Source: UBA6898 sp964463135
Lineage (GTDB): Bacteria > Nitrospirota > Thermodesulfovibrionia > Thermodesulfovibrionales > UBA6898
DNA length: 64,000 nucleotides
Direction: 5' to 3'
NCBI GenBank assembly: GCA_964463135.1
Contig: CAYXBA010000008.1
Coordinates: 1 to 64,000, forward strand
Shown here: positions 17,839 to 26,041 of the stretch, in pieces
Position numbering within the stretch: position 1 is the first letter of the stretch
How the letters are laid out: every line of letters begins with the position of its first letter
Notes under the pieces: generated by a model
Databases searched by the model: none
What the model saw: the letters and a program-made list of their open reading frames with translations, nothing else
What the model was told of the DNA's origin: nothing
Made by a program: the position numbers and the translations under genes

Positions 17839-19164
17839 ATGAGCTTTTCACTGCGGCAGAAGATCTTTCTCGGGTATATCGTGATGATATCCTTTACGCT
17901 GCTGGTCGGCATGTACGCCATTTTCAGCCTCAAGGAACTGAATTCCATTACGAGGACCATTGTCTTTAATTCGATCGAGATCAATCAAAAGATGACACGC
18001 CTGAATGACAGCATTCTTGCCCAGGACCTGTATGAGAAAAGGTCCCTCCTGCTTCAGCAGCAGGATGCTGAGAACCTCTTCTGGACACGGAGCAGGGAGT
18101 TCAGCAACCTCCTGGGAGAGATCAGCAAGACAGAGACGTACATCAGCTCCCAAGTTGATAGTCTCATTGCCCTGCATGAAAAATACACCGCCCTTTTTTC
18201 CCGGGAGATACAGCTTATCAAGGACCGCAGGCAGGCAGAAGCTGAAGAGCTGTCCGGCCGTGACCTGAAAGCGCATTTTAACCGGATCATCCTTGCCCTG
18301 AAAGACATAGACCTGCGGATCAAATCCCAGCAGAACCTGCATATCAATGAGTCGAATTCCCTGAGCGAGCGGGCACTGATCATCATGATCGTACTGAGTG
18401 CAACCTCCTTTGTCTTCGGCCTCCTTTTTGCCACTCTTTTAACAAATCATCTCAATGCGGCGATCGAGCGCCTGAAAGAGGCGACGAACATGATCAGGAG
18501 CGGAGACTTTGACAGCATGCCCGAGATAAAGGGAGCGGATGAGCTTGCAGACCTGGCCATATCCTTCAGGGAGATGTCGTCGCGCCTCAAGGAACTTGAG
18601 GTGATCAACCTCGATGCTAACCCCCTGACAAAACTGCCGGGGAACCTGGCCATAGAAAAGGAACTGCTCACGAGGCTTAACGAGACACAGAGCTTCTCCT
18701 TCTGTCTCATAGACCTGGATAATTTCAAGGCGTACAATGACCGGTACAGCTATGCCCGGGGCAGCGATCTGATCAAATGGATGGCAGAGATGCTGACCGC
18801 CATCAAGAAGGAATGCGGAACTCCTGAGGATTTCCTCGGCCATATCGGCGGCGATGACTTTGTGATCATCTGTTCGCCCGACAGGATACAGAAGATATGC
18901 ACCCGCATTATCGAAGAGTTCGATAAGGGCATTCCTGCCTTCTATGACCCTGAAGATGCCAAGAAGGGCTTCATCATCTCTATAGACCGGAACGACAAGC
19001 CCGCCATGTTCGGCATCATGACCGTGTCGCTGGCTGTGGTTAACACGGACCGCACCCTGGTCAGGGACCCGATGGAGATATCCCAGAAGGTGGCAGAGCT
19101 TAAGCAGTATGCAAAGTCCTTTGCAAAGAGCATATATATCATGGACCGCAGAAGGGTCCGTTAG
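17839..19164 (+). CDS. membrane GGDEF-domain sensor protein with variant active site
   Basis: The 441 residues show an N-terminal membrane helix (IFLGYIVMISFTLLVGMYAI), a periplasmic helical bundle to about 175, a second helix (LIIMIVLSATSFVFGLLFA), a HAMP linker, and a GGDEF fold from about 255. The signature reads GGDDF (HIGGDDFVII near residue 334), with Asp replacing the catalytic-region Glu, and DLDNFKAYND is kept. It may be a weak diguanylate cyclase or a GTP/c-di-GMP sensor. It starts 7 bases after the ThiF gene, so the two are cotranscribed. Confidence 0.85.
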   Translation: MSFSLRQKIFLGYIVMISFTLLVGMYAIFSLKELNSITRTIVFNSIEINQKMTRLNDSILAQDLYEKRSLLLQQQDAENLFWTRSREFSNLLGEISKTETYISSQVDSLIALHEKYTALFSREIQLIKDRRQAEAEELSGRDLKAHFNRIILALKDIDLRIKSQQNLHINESNSLSERALIIMIVLSATSFVFGLLFATLLTNHLNAAIERLKEATNMIRSGDFDSMPEIKGADELADLAISFREMSSRLKELEVINLDANPLTKLPGNLAIEKELLTRLNETQSFSFCLIDLDNFKAYNDRYSYARGSDLIKWMAEMLTAIKKECGTPEDFLGHIGGDDFVIICSPDRIQKICTRIIEEFDKGIPAFYDPEDAKKGFIISIDRNDKPAMFGIMTVSLAVVNTDRTLVRDPMEISQKVAELKQYAKSFAKSIYIMDRRRVR

Positions 19165-19209
19165 GTCCTTCCTTGCCTTTTAGCCGCCTGTCTCCGCATC
19201 CTGTTTTTG

Positions 19210-19218
19210 TGATATAAT
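19210..19218 (+). promoter_or_regulatory. extended -10 promoter for hisC
   Basis: TGATATAAT (19210-19218) is a perfect extended -10 element. No -35 hexamer is evident. The predicted start lies 2-4 bases before the hisC ATG, which has no ribosome site, so hisC may be leaderless. Confidence 0.55.
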
Positions 19219-19227
19219 CCACGAACC

Positions 19228-20256
19228 ATGGACATACGAAAGCTGGTAAAAAAAGAGGTAAGGTCTCTCAGGGCATACCAGGCAAAAGAGATCCCCTGCA
19301 GGATAAAACTCGATGCGAATGAAAGTCCGTATGGTTTTCCGTCAGCACTGACTGCTGTTAAAAAGATCCGGACAAACCGGTACCCTGACCCTGAAGCAAA
19401 GGCGCTGAAGGCAATCCTTGCGAAAGACCTTGGCGTAAAGCCGCAGAACCTGCTTCAGGGCAACGGCTCCGACGAGCTGATCTATTACCTTATAGCCACC
19501 TTTGGCGGGCCGGTCCTGTACCCTGTGCCGACTTTTTCGATGTACGGGATCATCAGCCAGGCCCTTGGCGAAAAGAAAAGAGAGATTCCCCTTGACCGGG
19601 ATTTTGATATTGACCTTGACCCGATGATGGCAGCCATCCGAAAAGAGAAGCCGAAGCTTATCTTTCTGAGCACCCCGAACAACCCGACAGGCAACTGCTT
19701 TTCATCTGAAAAGATCCTGAAGATCGTCGCAGAGTCCAAAGGCCTTGTGGTGGTTGATGAGGCGTACCAGCCGTTTGCGAGCGAAAAGGGTTTTGTGCCC
19801 CTGCTGCAGGACTATAAGAACCTTGTGATCATGCGGACGCTCTCGAAGATCGGCCTTGCTGCCCTCAGGTTCGGCTTTCTCATTGCAGATGAGGAGATCA
19901 TCAATGAGGTGAACAAGGTGAGGCTGCCTTTTAATGTGAATGCACTTTCACAGGCTGTTGCTGTCGACGCACTCAAAAAGAAGAAGGCGCTGAAGACAGC
20001 GATACACAAAATAGCAGGCGAGCGTGACAAAATGTTCCTGACAATGGAGCGCATAAAGGGAGTGACGCCTTTTCCGTCAGAGGCAAATTTTATCCTCTTC
20101 AGGGTAAAAGAGCCACGGAAGGTCTATGGCCGGCTTCTTGAAAACGGCATACTGGTCAGGAATATCAGCGATGCAGTTGCCGGCTGCCTCAGGGTGACGA
20201 TCGGCACGCCAAAAGAGAATGTCCTGTTCCTCAGGGCACTCGAAAAAGTCGTATAA
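19228..20256 (+). CDS. hisC: histidinol-phosphate aminotransferase
   Basis: The 342-residue fold-type I PLP enzyme has KLDANESPYGFP at the N-terminus, LSTPNNPTGN, VVDEAYQPF and the PLP lysine in MRTLSKIGLAALRFGF near residue 210. It converts histidinol phosphate and 2-oxoglutarate to imidazole-acetol phosphate and glutamate, or the reverse, in histidine synthesis. It ends 19 bases before the hisB start, the common hisC-hisB pair. The rest of the his operon is not in the window. Confidence 0.93.
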   Translation: MDIRKLVKKEVRSLRAYQAKEIPCRIKLDANESPYGFPSALTAVKKIRTNRYPDPEAKALKAILAKDLGVKPQNLLQGNGSDELIYYLIATFGGPVLYPVPTFSMYGIISQALGEKKREIPLDRDFDIDLDPMMAAIRKEKPKLIFLSTPNNPTGNCFSSEKILKIVAESKGLVVVDEAYQPFASEKGFVPLLQDYKNLVIMRTLSKIGLAALRFGFLIADEEIINEVNKVRLPFNVNALSQAVAVDALKKKKALKTAIHKIAGERDKMFLTMERIKGVTPFPSEANFILFRVKEPRKVYGRLLENGILVRNISDAVAGCLRVTIGTPKENVLFLRALEKVV

Positions 20257-20275
20257 CAGAGGACAGGTGAGAGAT

Positions 20276-20863
20276 ATGAGAAAAGCCAGGATCGAGAGAA
20301 AGACAAAAGAGACGCAGATCGCTGCCGAGATGAACCTTGACGGGACCGGGACCTATACGATAAAGACACCCATACCTTTTTTTGATCATATGCTGACCCT
20401 CATGTGCAAGCACGGCCTCTTTGACATGAAGCTTGTGGCAAAGGGCGATGTTGAGATCGATGACCACCATACGGTCGAAGACACCGGTATTGTGCTCGGC
20501 AAGGTCCTCAAAGAGGCGCTCGGCGACATGAAAGGCATCTCCCGGTACGGTCAGGCATCAGTCCCGATGGACGAGGCCCTGGCCCAGGTGAGCCTTGATA
20601 TCAGCGGCAGGGCATATCTTGTGTACAATGTCGCCTTCCCGAAGAAGAGCAAGCTGAGGGAGTTCGATCCTGACCTTATCGAAGATTTCCTGCAGGCCTT
20701 TGCGGGCAGCGCAGGCATTACCCTTCATGTGAATGTGCCATACGGCAGGAACACGCACCATATAATCGAGGCGGTCTTCAAGGCCCTCGGCAGGGCATTA
20801 AAGCAGGCAGTGACTATCGATCCCCGGGTCAAGGGCGTTCCCTCTACCAAAGGCTCGCTCTAA
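20276..20863 (+). CDS. hisB: imidazoleglycerol-phosphate dehydratase
   Basis: The 195-residue single-domain HisB carries the two manganese-binding motifs EIDDHHTVEDTGI and GRNTHHIIEAVFKALGRAL, together with the internal IPFFDHML and SMDEALA-like (VPMDEALAQV) segments. It dehydrates imidazoleglycerol phosphate. The fused phosphatase of enterobacterial HisB is absent, as in most bacteria. The ATG at 20276 gives the family N-terminus (MRKARIERKTKET); an overlapping upstream start at 20219 lies inside hisC and is rejected. Confidence 0.95.
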   Translation: MRKARIERKTKETQIAAEMNLDGTGTYTIKTPIPFFDHMLTLMCKHGLFDMKLVAKGDVEIDDHHTVEDTGIVLGKVLKEALGDMKGISRYGQASVPMDEALAQVSLDISGRAYLVYNVAFPKKSKLREFDPDLIEDFLQAFAGSAGITLHVNVPYGRNTHHIIEAVFKALGRALKQAVTIDPRVKGVPSTKGSL

Positions 20864-21073
20864 GAAGCAGTAGACTGCGCAGTCTCTGCTGAATTCTATA
20901 GTTCTGTCGCCTTGCTTTGTTTGCGTATATCCATTATCCTCGCCCAAGAGCCCTAAACAATCCGCTTTATCAAAGTCTGCCTTGAGGATTTGCTTGCTTT
21001 GTTGCAGAATAGGTAAAGATGCTGAAGTGTTGAAGTTGATCAGTATTGGTAAAATGTAGACAGGGAGGCAAAC

Positions 21074-21295
21074 ATGGGCGCATTAAGCAATGAACTTGTT
21101 GCAAAGATTAAGGCGTTGCCGGATACCGAGAAGATCGAACTGGTGGATTCCATCCTGATGCAGCTTGACAGGCCAGACCCTGAAATCGACCGTATTTGGG
21201 CGGTTGAGGCGCGCAAGCGCTGGTTGGCGTACAAGACGGGTAACATCGAAACAGTATCCTATGACCAGGTAATGGAAAAGCATCGCAACAGATGA
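21074..21295 (+). CDS. addiction-module antitoxin, short helical (TIGR02574-like)
   Basis: The 73 residues (MGALSNELVAKIKALP, TEKIELVDSILMQLDRP, ARKRWLAYKTGNIETV) match the putative addiction-module component family that pairs with ParE/RelE-type toxins. It overlaps the toxin gene by 4 bases (ATGA). Proteins of this group bind and neutralise the toxin and may autoregulate. A ribosome site (AGGGAGGC) precedes the ATG. The gap 20864-21073 before it holds no recognised gene. Confidence 0.85.
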   Translation: MGALSNELVAKIKALPDTEKIELVDSILMQLDRPDPEIDRIWAVEARKRWLAYKTGNIETVSYDQVMEKHRNR

Positions 21296-21597
21296 ATATC
21301 CGCTTTTTGAGCCTTGCCCAGGCAGAGCTTGATGATGCTGTTGCCTGGTACGATTCCCAGGCTCATGGATTGGGCACGCAATTTCTGGATGATCTCGACC
21401 GTGCAATCAGAAGAATTGTTTCCTACCCTTTATCAACTGCAGATATGGGCGATGGTCTCCGACGCTGTCTCCTCTCCAGGTTTCCATACGGGATCATTTA
21501 CGGTCTTGATTCAGGGACCGTTATTGTCGTTGCTGTAGCCCATCTGCATAGAGAACCGCGCTATTGGGCCGACAGACTTACTGATCAGAACAAGTAA
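21292..21597 (+). CDS. ParE/RelE superfamily toxin
   Basis: The 101-residue protein has the ParE-fold pattern: FLSLAQAELDDAVAWYDSQ, FLDDLDRAIRRIVSYP, RRCLLSRFPYGIIYGLD and VVAVAHLHREPRYWADR. Toxins of this fold cleave mRNA on the ribosome or poison gyrase; which applies here cannot be read from the sequence. It is coupled to the antitoxin upstream and is immediately followed by the HAD phosphatase gene. Confidence 0.87.
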   Translation: MNIRFLSLAQAELDDAVAWYDSQAHGLGTQFLDDLDRAIRRIVSYPLSTADMGDGLRRCLLSRFPYGIIYGLDSGTVIVVAVAHLHREPRYWADRLTDQNK

Positions 21598-22272
21598 ATG
21601 ACCAGCGCCCAACTCCCTCTTCACGAGATCAAATACGTGCTCCTTGATATGGACGGCACGCTCCTGGACAAGTATTTCGACGACTATTTCTGGGAGCACC
21701 TCCTGCCGGAACGATATGCAGATAAACAAAAGATCTCCTTTGGCCAGGCAAAGGAAGAGCTGCTTGCCCGGTACAAAGTCCATGAAGGCACCCTGAACTG
21801 GACTGACATTGACTTCTGGTCCAGAGAGGTAGATATAGACATACCTGCGCTGAAGGAGCAGATGCGCCACCTGATCGAGGTGCATCCGCATGTGGAGGAA
21901 TTCCTGCAGATGCTGAGGCAGCAGAAGAAGAAGGTATTCCTGGTGACCAATGCCCATTACAAGGTGCTTGAGATCAAGCTGAAGAAGACCGAGATAGGAA
22001 AGTATTTCGATGCAGCGGTCACGTCGTTCGAGATGGGGTACGCCAAGGAGGAGATCGGGTTCTGGGAAAAGGTCCAGAAGCGGCTCAGGTTCGACAAGGA
22101 GAAGACCCTATTTATCGATGATACTGAGGCAGTCCTGAAGACAGCAAAAGAGTACGGCATCAAATACATCCTGTACAAGGCCTATGCCAGTTCAAAGGCA
22201 GAGAAAGGGCATTCCCCGCATTTCCCCGCGATCCATGATTTCAGAGAACTGATGTCTCCTGAGCAGAAATAG
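21598..22272 (+). CDS. HAD hydrolase, YrfG-like 5'-nucleotidase
   Basis: The 224 residues contain HAD motif I (LLDMDGTLLDKYFDDYFW, nucleophile Asp near residue 17), motif II VFLVTNAH, and motif IV LFIDDTEAVLKTAKEYGI. The N-terminal pattern with FDDYFWEHLLPE and the LNWTDIDFWS segment resembles E. coli YrfG, a purine nucleotidase acting on GMP and IMP. The substrate is inferred by similarity only. It begins directly after the toxin stop codon. Confidence 0.85.
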   Translation: MTSAQLPLHEIKYVLLDMDGTLLDKYFDDYFWEHLLPERYADKQKISFGQAKEELLARYKVHEGTLNWTDIDFWSREVDIDIPALKEQMRHLIEVHPHVEEFLQMLRQQKKKVFLVTNAHYKVLEIKLKKTEIGKYFDAAVTSFEMGYAKEEIGFWEKVQKRLRFDKEKTLFIDDTEAVLKTAKEYGIKYILYKAYASSKAEKGHSPHFPAIHDFRELMSPEQK

Positions 22273-22300
22273 GAAGTCTAGCGCTGACTCATTGGTTCCT

Positions 22301-22359
22301 GTCACTCCCGCTTGTCGCGAGTCCATCCCCCAGAAAGATTCCGGACGAGCAGGAATGAC
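22301..22359. repeat. imperfect palindromic dispersed repeat
   Basis: Arms 22301-22323 and 22337-22359 pair at 17 of 23 positions (GTCACTCCCGCTTGTC against GACGAGCAGGAATGAC). This form is common as a dispersed intergenic element in bacterial genomes. The remaining gap, 22360-22591, has no recognisable gene. Confidence 0.6.
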
Positions 22360-22591
22360 AAAGAGTAGGAGGTTATTTCTGTATATTGGTCGCATGCATT
22401 GTTCTTGTAAAATAGACAGTGGCTCACTAAAATAGTGCTGTAATCCGTTGGCTGACCATGAAGGGATAAATAGGGGGCTACAGGCGCTTTGCAGAACGAT
22501 CTGATTTTCTTTCCCAATGAACTGAGCGTAGCGATTCCTGATCGGTTGAGGCAATCTATTTTTATAGACATCACGCCTATTGAATTGTTTT

Positions 22592-22777
22592 ATGAACGCT
22601 GAAGAGCTGAAACAATTAGAAACTGATCTCTGGAGTGCTGCGGATAATCTGCGCCAGGGTTCTGACTTAAAACCCAGCGAATATTCCACGCCGGTGTTGG
22701 GGCTGATCTTCCTCAAGTTTGCCGACAACAACTACCGCAGGCATGAAGCGGAAATCGTAATCAAGTTTTCAAGTTAA
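22592..22777 (+). pseudogene. HsdM N-terminal remnant (type I restriction-modification methylase)
   Basis: The frame encodes NAEELKQLETDLWSAADNLR and STPVLGLIFLKFADNNY, the first 55 or so residues of a type I restriction system methylase (HsdM), then stops after FSS. The methyltransferase domain of roughly 450 residues and any hsdS/hsdR genes are missing. It is a decayed fragment and marks past loss or replacement of a restriction locus at this site. Confidence 0.85.
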
Positions 22778-22801
22778 TGTCGGAACTTAGAAGAGACGGC
22801 C

Positions 22802-22936
22802 ATGTTGAATGTCAGGGGCATAAAAAAAGTACGCTTTGGCGTCTCGTCTCAAAAAAATGAATTGCGTCTTATTTGCGTCTGTAGCAAATGCCGAAGCATT
22901 AAGTCTGCTGTAACGCTAAATTTAGCGATGAGATGA
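22802..22936 (+). CDS. 44-residue small ORF with CxCxxC cluster, upstream of sigma-like gene
   Basis: The frame gives MLNVRGIKKVRFGVSSQKNE, then LRLICVCSKCRSIKSAVTL, ending 7 bases before the next gene. The Cys-x-Cys-x2-Cys cluster could bind zinc. The gene behind it has no good ribosome site, so translational coupling is plausible. No family is recognised. It is equally possible that the frame is chance. Confidence 0.35.
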   Translation: MLNVRGIKKVRFGVSSQKNELRLICVCSKCRSIKSAVTLNLAMR

Positions 22937-22943
22937 CGTAGCC

Positions 22944-23630
22944 ATGAATTTTACCGCTGCGATAAAGACCATAAACAGTCTTCTAAAAACGATTCAACCC
23001 CCTACATTTAATAGTTCCTGGATACTGTACAATGCCCCGCAGGTTTACCGCTTTATTCAGAAAAATATCAGAACAGAAACAGGCAACATAGATTGGGACA
23101 GGATCACCCGTGCCCTCGACCGCAAAGTGCAACGAAGATGGCAGACATCACGCAGGGGCAGGCGACCGAAATGTTACAGAAACAAAAGGGCAGTTGAGAT
23201 CATCCTGAAAAAATACGAAGACAAACTTTATACCTTTCTCTCCCCGGCAAATGCAGAAGATGAACAAGACAGAGACGTTATCAGTATAGCGCTGGTTAGA
23301 ATCGCGCAAAGAGGCAGTGCAACTGCCAAACAGGAAATAATGAAGCTTCTCAGGTTCACTGTCGACGAATGGGTTGAGAAGTGTCCAAGGATATCGTGCT
23401 GGCAAGGACTTGACGATTTGATTCAAAAACATATTGAGGGTTGTATCCGGCGGTATCGCTATTCAGGCTCATTTACCTGGTATCTGTTCAGAACTCTGGA
23501 ATATGCAGGCAGAGGCCTCAGATCAGTAGTCGCCTATTCACTGGATGATTTTCAATACTCTGGCGAAAAGAGAAGAAGTGATAGGATTGCACAGGATGCC
23601 GAAACCAGAGAGATCATTATCTATCGCTGA
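22944..23630 (+). CDS. orphan protein with a sigma-70 region-2-like segment
   Basis: This 228-residue basic protein has no assigned family that I can name. Residues about 110-190 follow the sigma-70 region 2 pattern: ALVRIAQRGSATAKQEIMKL, LDDLIQKHIEGCIRRYRYSG, SFTWYLFRTLEYAGRGL, then SLDD. There is no region 4 helix-turn-helix; the protein ends about 40 residues later. The N-terminal 90 residues (FIQKNIRTETGNIDWDRI, QRRWQTSRRGRRPKCYRN) are basic and may bind nucleic acid. It sits next to an HsdM remnant in accessory DNA. The sigma link is an inference from pattern only. Confidence 0.7.
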   Translation: MNFTAAIKTINSLLKTIQPPTFNSSWILYNAPQVYRFIQKNIRTETGNIDWDRITRALDRKVQRRWQTSRRGRRPKCYRNKRAVEIILKKYEDKLYTFLSPANAEDEQDRDVISIALVRIAQRGSATAKQEIMKLLRFTVDEWVEKCPRISCWQGLDDLIQKHIEGCIRRYRYSGSFTWYLFRTLEYAGRGLRSVVAYSLDDFQYSGEKRRSDRIAQDAETREIIIYR

Positions 23631-23712
23631 AAGCACCCATTATTGCAATGCCAGCATTTTGGTGGTAGATGTATAGATAGAGCAGAGTTTTCAGAAGGAG
23701 GTGCCGGGCTTT

Positions 23713-24594
23713 ATGATGCAGTCAGCAGAAAAGGTAGCTCAGTTCAAAGAGCATATCCTGCAGAAGGACGGTCACAGGATCTACGCACGTGAGTATGCGG
23801 GAGAAGGTCCCCTGACGATCCTGCTGCACGGTTTTCCGGACAACCTGCATCTGTACGACCGGCTGGTCCCCTTTCTGTCTCCGACACGTCATCTTGTCAC
23901 GTTTGATTTCCTCGGCTGGGGCGCTTCAGACAAGCCATCAGATTATGCGTACACAGCAGCCAATCAAACGGATGAACTGGATGCAGTGATCAAACAACTG
24001 GCGTCTGCAGCGGTTGTCCTGGTGGCCCACGATTCTTCAGGCCCGCCTGCGATCAACTGGGCACTGGCCCATCCCGAACGGGTCGCGGGGCTTGTGCTTC
24101 TGAATACATATTACTGCGTGATGCCGACGCTCCGTCCGCCGGAGGCAATATTCCTCTTCTCAACGCCTCTTGTCAGAAATATTGCCCGGCCGTTCTCTGA
24201 GATGTTTGGCAATCTGATCTTCCGCCGGATGTTCTGGTGGCAGGTCGGCAGGTTTTTCAGGGACCAAAAGACAAGGGATGAATTTCTGCCCCTCCTGTAC
24301 CAACAGTTTGAGACGAGCCCCAGCACGCGGACCGCATTTTTCGGCCTGAATGTGGACCTGCCCAATACGGTCAGAGCGGCAACAGCAAAGAGGGAGATGC
24401 TGTGGGAATTCAGGCGTCCTGTAAGGATCATCTTTGGCGATGCCGATCCTTACCTGAACAGAGGCGTGGCGAAAAGTTTCCATGAGCTGTTCCCGACATC
24501 CGACCTGTTCCTTGTACCCGGCGCTCGCCATTATGTCCAGATGGACGAACCAAAAGAGGTTGCACGGCTTATTCTTTCGATGCCCGCAGCGTGA
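23713..24594 (+). CDS. alpha/beta hydrolase, haloalkane dehalogenase/epoxide hydrolase-like
   Basis: The 293 residues have LLHGFPDNLHLYDRL (oxyanion His-Gly), a nucleophile elbow VAHDSSGPPA where Asp takes the nucleophile place, the acid in IIFGDADPYLN and the base His in GARHYVQMDEP. An Asp nucleophile is typical of epoxide hydrolases and haloalkane dehalogenases rather than esterases. The substrate is unknown. A GTG at 23701 overlaps the AAGGAGG ribosome site, so the ATG at 23713 is preferred. No operon partner is evident. Confidence 0.85.
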   Translation: MMQSAEKVAQFKEHILQKDGHRIYAREYAGEGPLTILLHGFPDNLHLYDRLVPFLSPTRHLVTFDFLGWGASDKPSDYAYTAANQTDELDAVIKQLASAAVVLVAHDSSGPPAINWALAHPERVAGLVLLNTYYCVMPTLRPPEAIFLFSTPLVRNIARPFSEMFGNLIFRRMFWWQVGRFFRDQKTRDEFLPLLYQQFETSPSTRTAFFGLNVDLPNTVRAATAKREMLWEFRRPVRIIFGDADPYLNRGVAKSFHELFPTSDLFLVPGARHYVQMDEPKEVARLILSMPAA

Positions 24595-24736
24595 TAAGGC
24601 CTGCGTATACCAGATCAACACTCCTGAGCATTCTGACCTGCCTCCTGATTCCAGATCTTCATTGGCGAACGGCGGTTGCAATGAAATATACTATCTGCAA
24701 TGAATTCGTTGAGAAAATAAGTGAGGACTATTGAGG

Positions 24737-25225
24737 ATGATGAACCTGAATAAGATATGCCCTGAATGCGGTGCCGAGTATCTCCCGCATATCGAGAAGT
24801 GTGCAGACTGCGGCGTGATCGTGCTTTCTGCCGAAGAATGCATACAGGCGCAGGAGGACCGGAAGCGGACAGAGGAGACTGCTGTCGATGACTCGGTGAA
24901 GGTCATGGAGGGTGACCTGAGCTGGATGAGCGAACTCAGGACAGTCCTTCTGGATGCGGGCATCCCGTGCAAGCTCCATTCCGACGTTGGCTGCAGAAAG
25001 GGCTGCTGCGGGGATACGGTGCAGTTGAAGGTATCGCAGGAGGACCTCGAAAGGTCTCAGGAGGTGATCGAAGAATACCTTATGGAACTGGACCCTGAGC
25101 TGAGGATGGTAAAGGAGATGCTCGGGAAAGGGAAATGCCCAGCCTGCGGATCACCTATCGGGCACGATGCCAGAGAATGTCCGGATTGCGGCCTGCCCCT
25201 GATCATCATTGGAGATGAAGACTGA
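24737..25225 (+). CDS. double zinc-ribbon protein with DUF2007-like middle
   Basis: The 162 residues start with a zinc ribbon (KICPECGAEYLPHIEKCADC) and end with another (KCPACGSPIGHDARECPDCG). The middle, WMSELRTVLLDAGIPCKL with a GCRKGCCGD cysteine patch, resembles the putative signal-transducing DUF2007 fold. Function is unknown. Starts at TTG 24731, ATG 24737 or ATG 24740 are all possible; GTGAGGA at 24721 suits 24737. The gap 25226-25346 after it shows short stems but no riboswitch class I can name. Confidence 0.75.
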   Translation: MMNLNKICPECGAEYLPHIEKCADCGVIVLSAEECIQAQEDRKRTEETAVDDSVKVMEGDLSWMSELRTVLLDAGIPCKLHSDVGCRKGCCGDTVQLKVSQEDLERSQEVIEEYLMELDPELRMVKEMLGKGKCPACGSPIGHDARECPDCGLPLIIIGDED

Positions 25226-25346
25226 GAAGCGGGAACGCGAATGAGAATACCCACTCATCCGGGCGGTATTTGAGGCGTCGATATATGGGGTTCTTGGCTT
25301 ACGGTCTCTGAGTCTGCCGGGACTCCCGCCATCTCCGGGAAAAATC

Positions 25347-26021
25347 ATGGTCATTAATCTAAAAGAATCGATAATATCCTCTTTCTTCTTTCACCTGATT
25401 CTATTCCTGCTCATGACAGCACTATCGCATTATACGACAGGTCTGTCTGGGGACATCCAGAAGATTATCTCGGTTGATCTTGCGATGGAAGAGAGTAAAG
25501 ATCAGTCCGCAGCCCGGAGTGACTCTGAAGATGACCAACCCCTGGAGTCCAGCCCGCCTTCTGAGGATGCGATGAGCCTCCCGGAGCAGGCCGTCAGTAA
25601 ACAGCCTGAAGAGGCAACCAAAATTCAGGAGCCGGAAAAGAAAACCGAAGTCGCAAGACCTTCTATCCAGAGAGAAGGTTTCACCAGCCCGGAGGCCTAT
25701 TACCAATTCATCCTCCTCCATAAGAAAATCTTTGCGCAGAAGGCAGGGGCCAGAGTACATGAGCTCTTGGGCGAGGCGTTTAAGACGAACACACGGGAAT
25801 TCTACGGCGGCACAGCCATTGTCAGTTTAACGTTTGGCCCGGACGGTCAATTGAATGAGGTTGCTGTCGATTCTGCATCACCCGAGCTTAAGGCCTTTTT
25901 TGAAGAGATCGTCTGGGGTGTTGTACCAGCACCGGCTGTATACTCGCTCGGATATTCAACCGTGCAGATAGAATTTGTCGTAATGGAAGGATATATGAGC
26001 TTTACTATAAACCCACGATGA
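25347..26021 (+). CDS. TonB-like C-terminal domain protein
   Basis: The 224 residues have one N-terminal helix (SIISSFFFHLILFLLMTALS), a Glu/Lys/Pro/Ser-rich periplasmic linker (about 45-110) and a C-terminal TonB-like fold (GTAIVSLTFGPDGQLNEVAV). TonB proteins couple inner-membrane proton force from ExbB/ExbD to outer-membrane receptors. No exbB, exbD or receptor gene is nearby. The C-terminal signature is partial, so an envelope-spanning protein of other function is possible. Confidence 0.7.
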   Translation: MVINLKESIISSFFFHLILFLLMTALSHYTTGLSGDIQKIISVDLAMEESKDQSAARSDSEDDQPLESSPPSEDAMSLPEQAVSKQPEEATKIQEPEKKTEVARPSIQREGFTSPEAYYQFILLHKKIFAQKAGARVHELLGEAFKTNTREFYGGTAIVSLTFGPDGQLNEVAVDSASPELKAFFEEIVWGVVPAPAVYSLGYSTVQIEFVVMEGYMSFTINPR

Positions 26022-26041
26022 GGTTGGGAAATTAATCGGCC

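Noticed and set aside
25226..25346. Possible riboswitch before the TonB-like gene
   Set aside because: Short stems are present but no known riboswitch core could be matched by eye.
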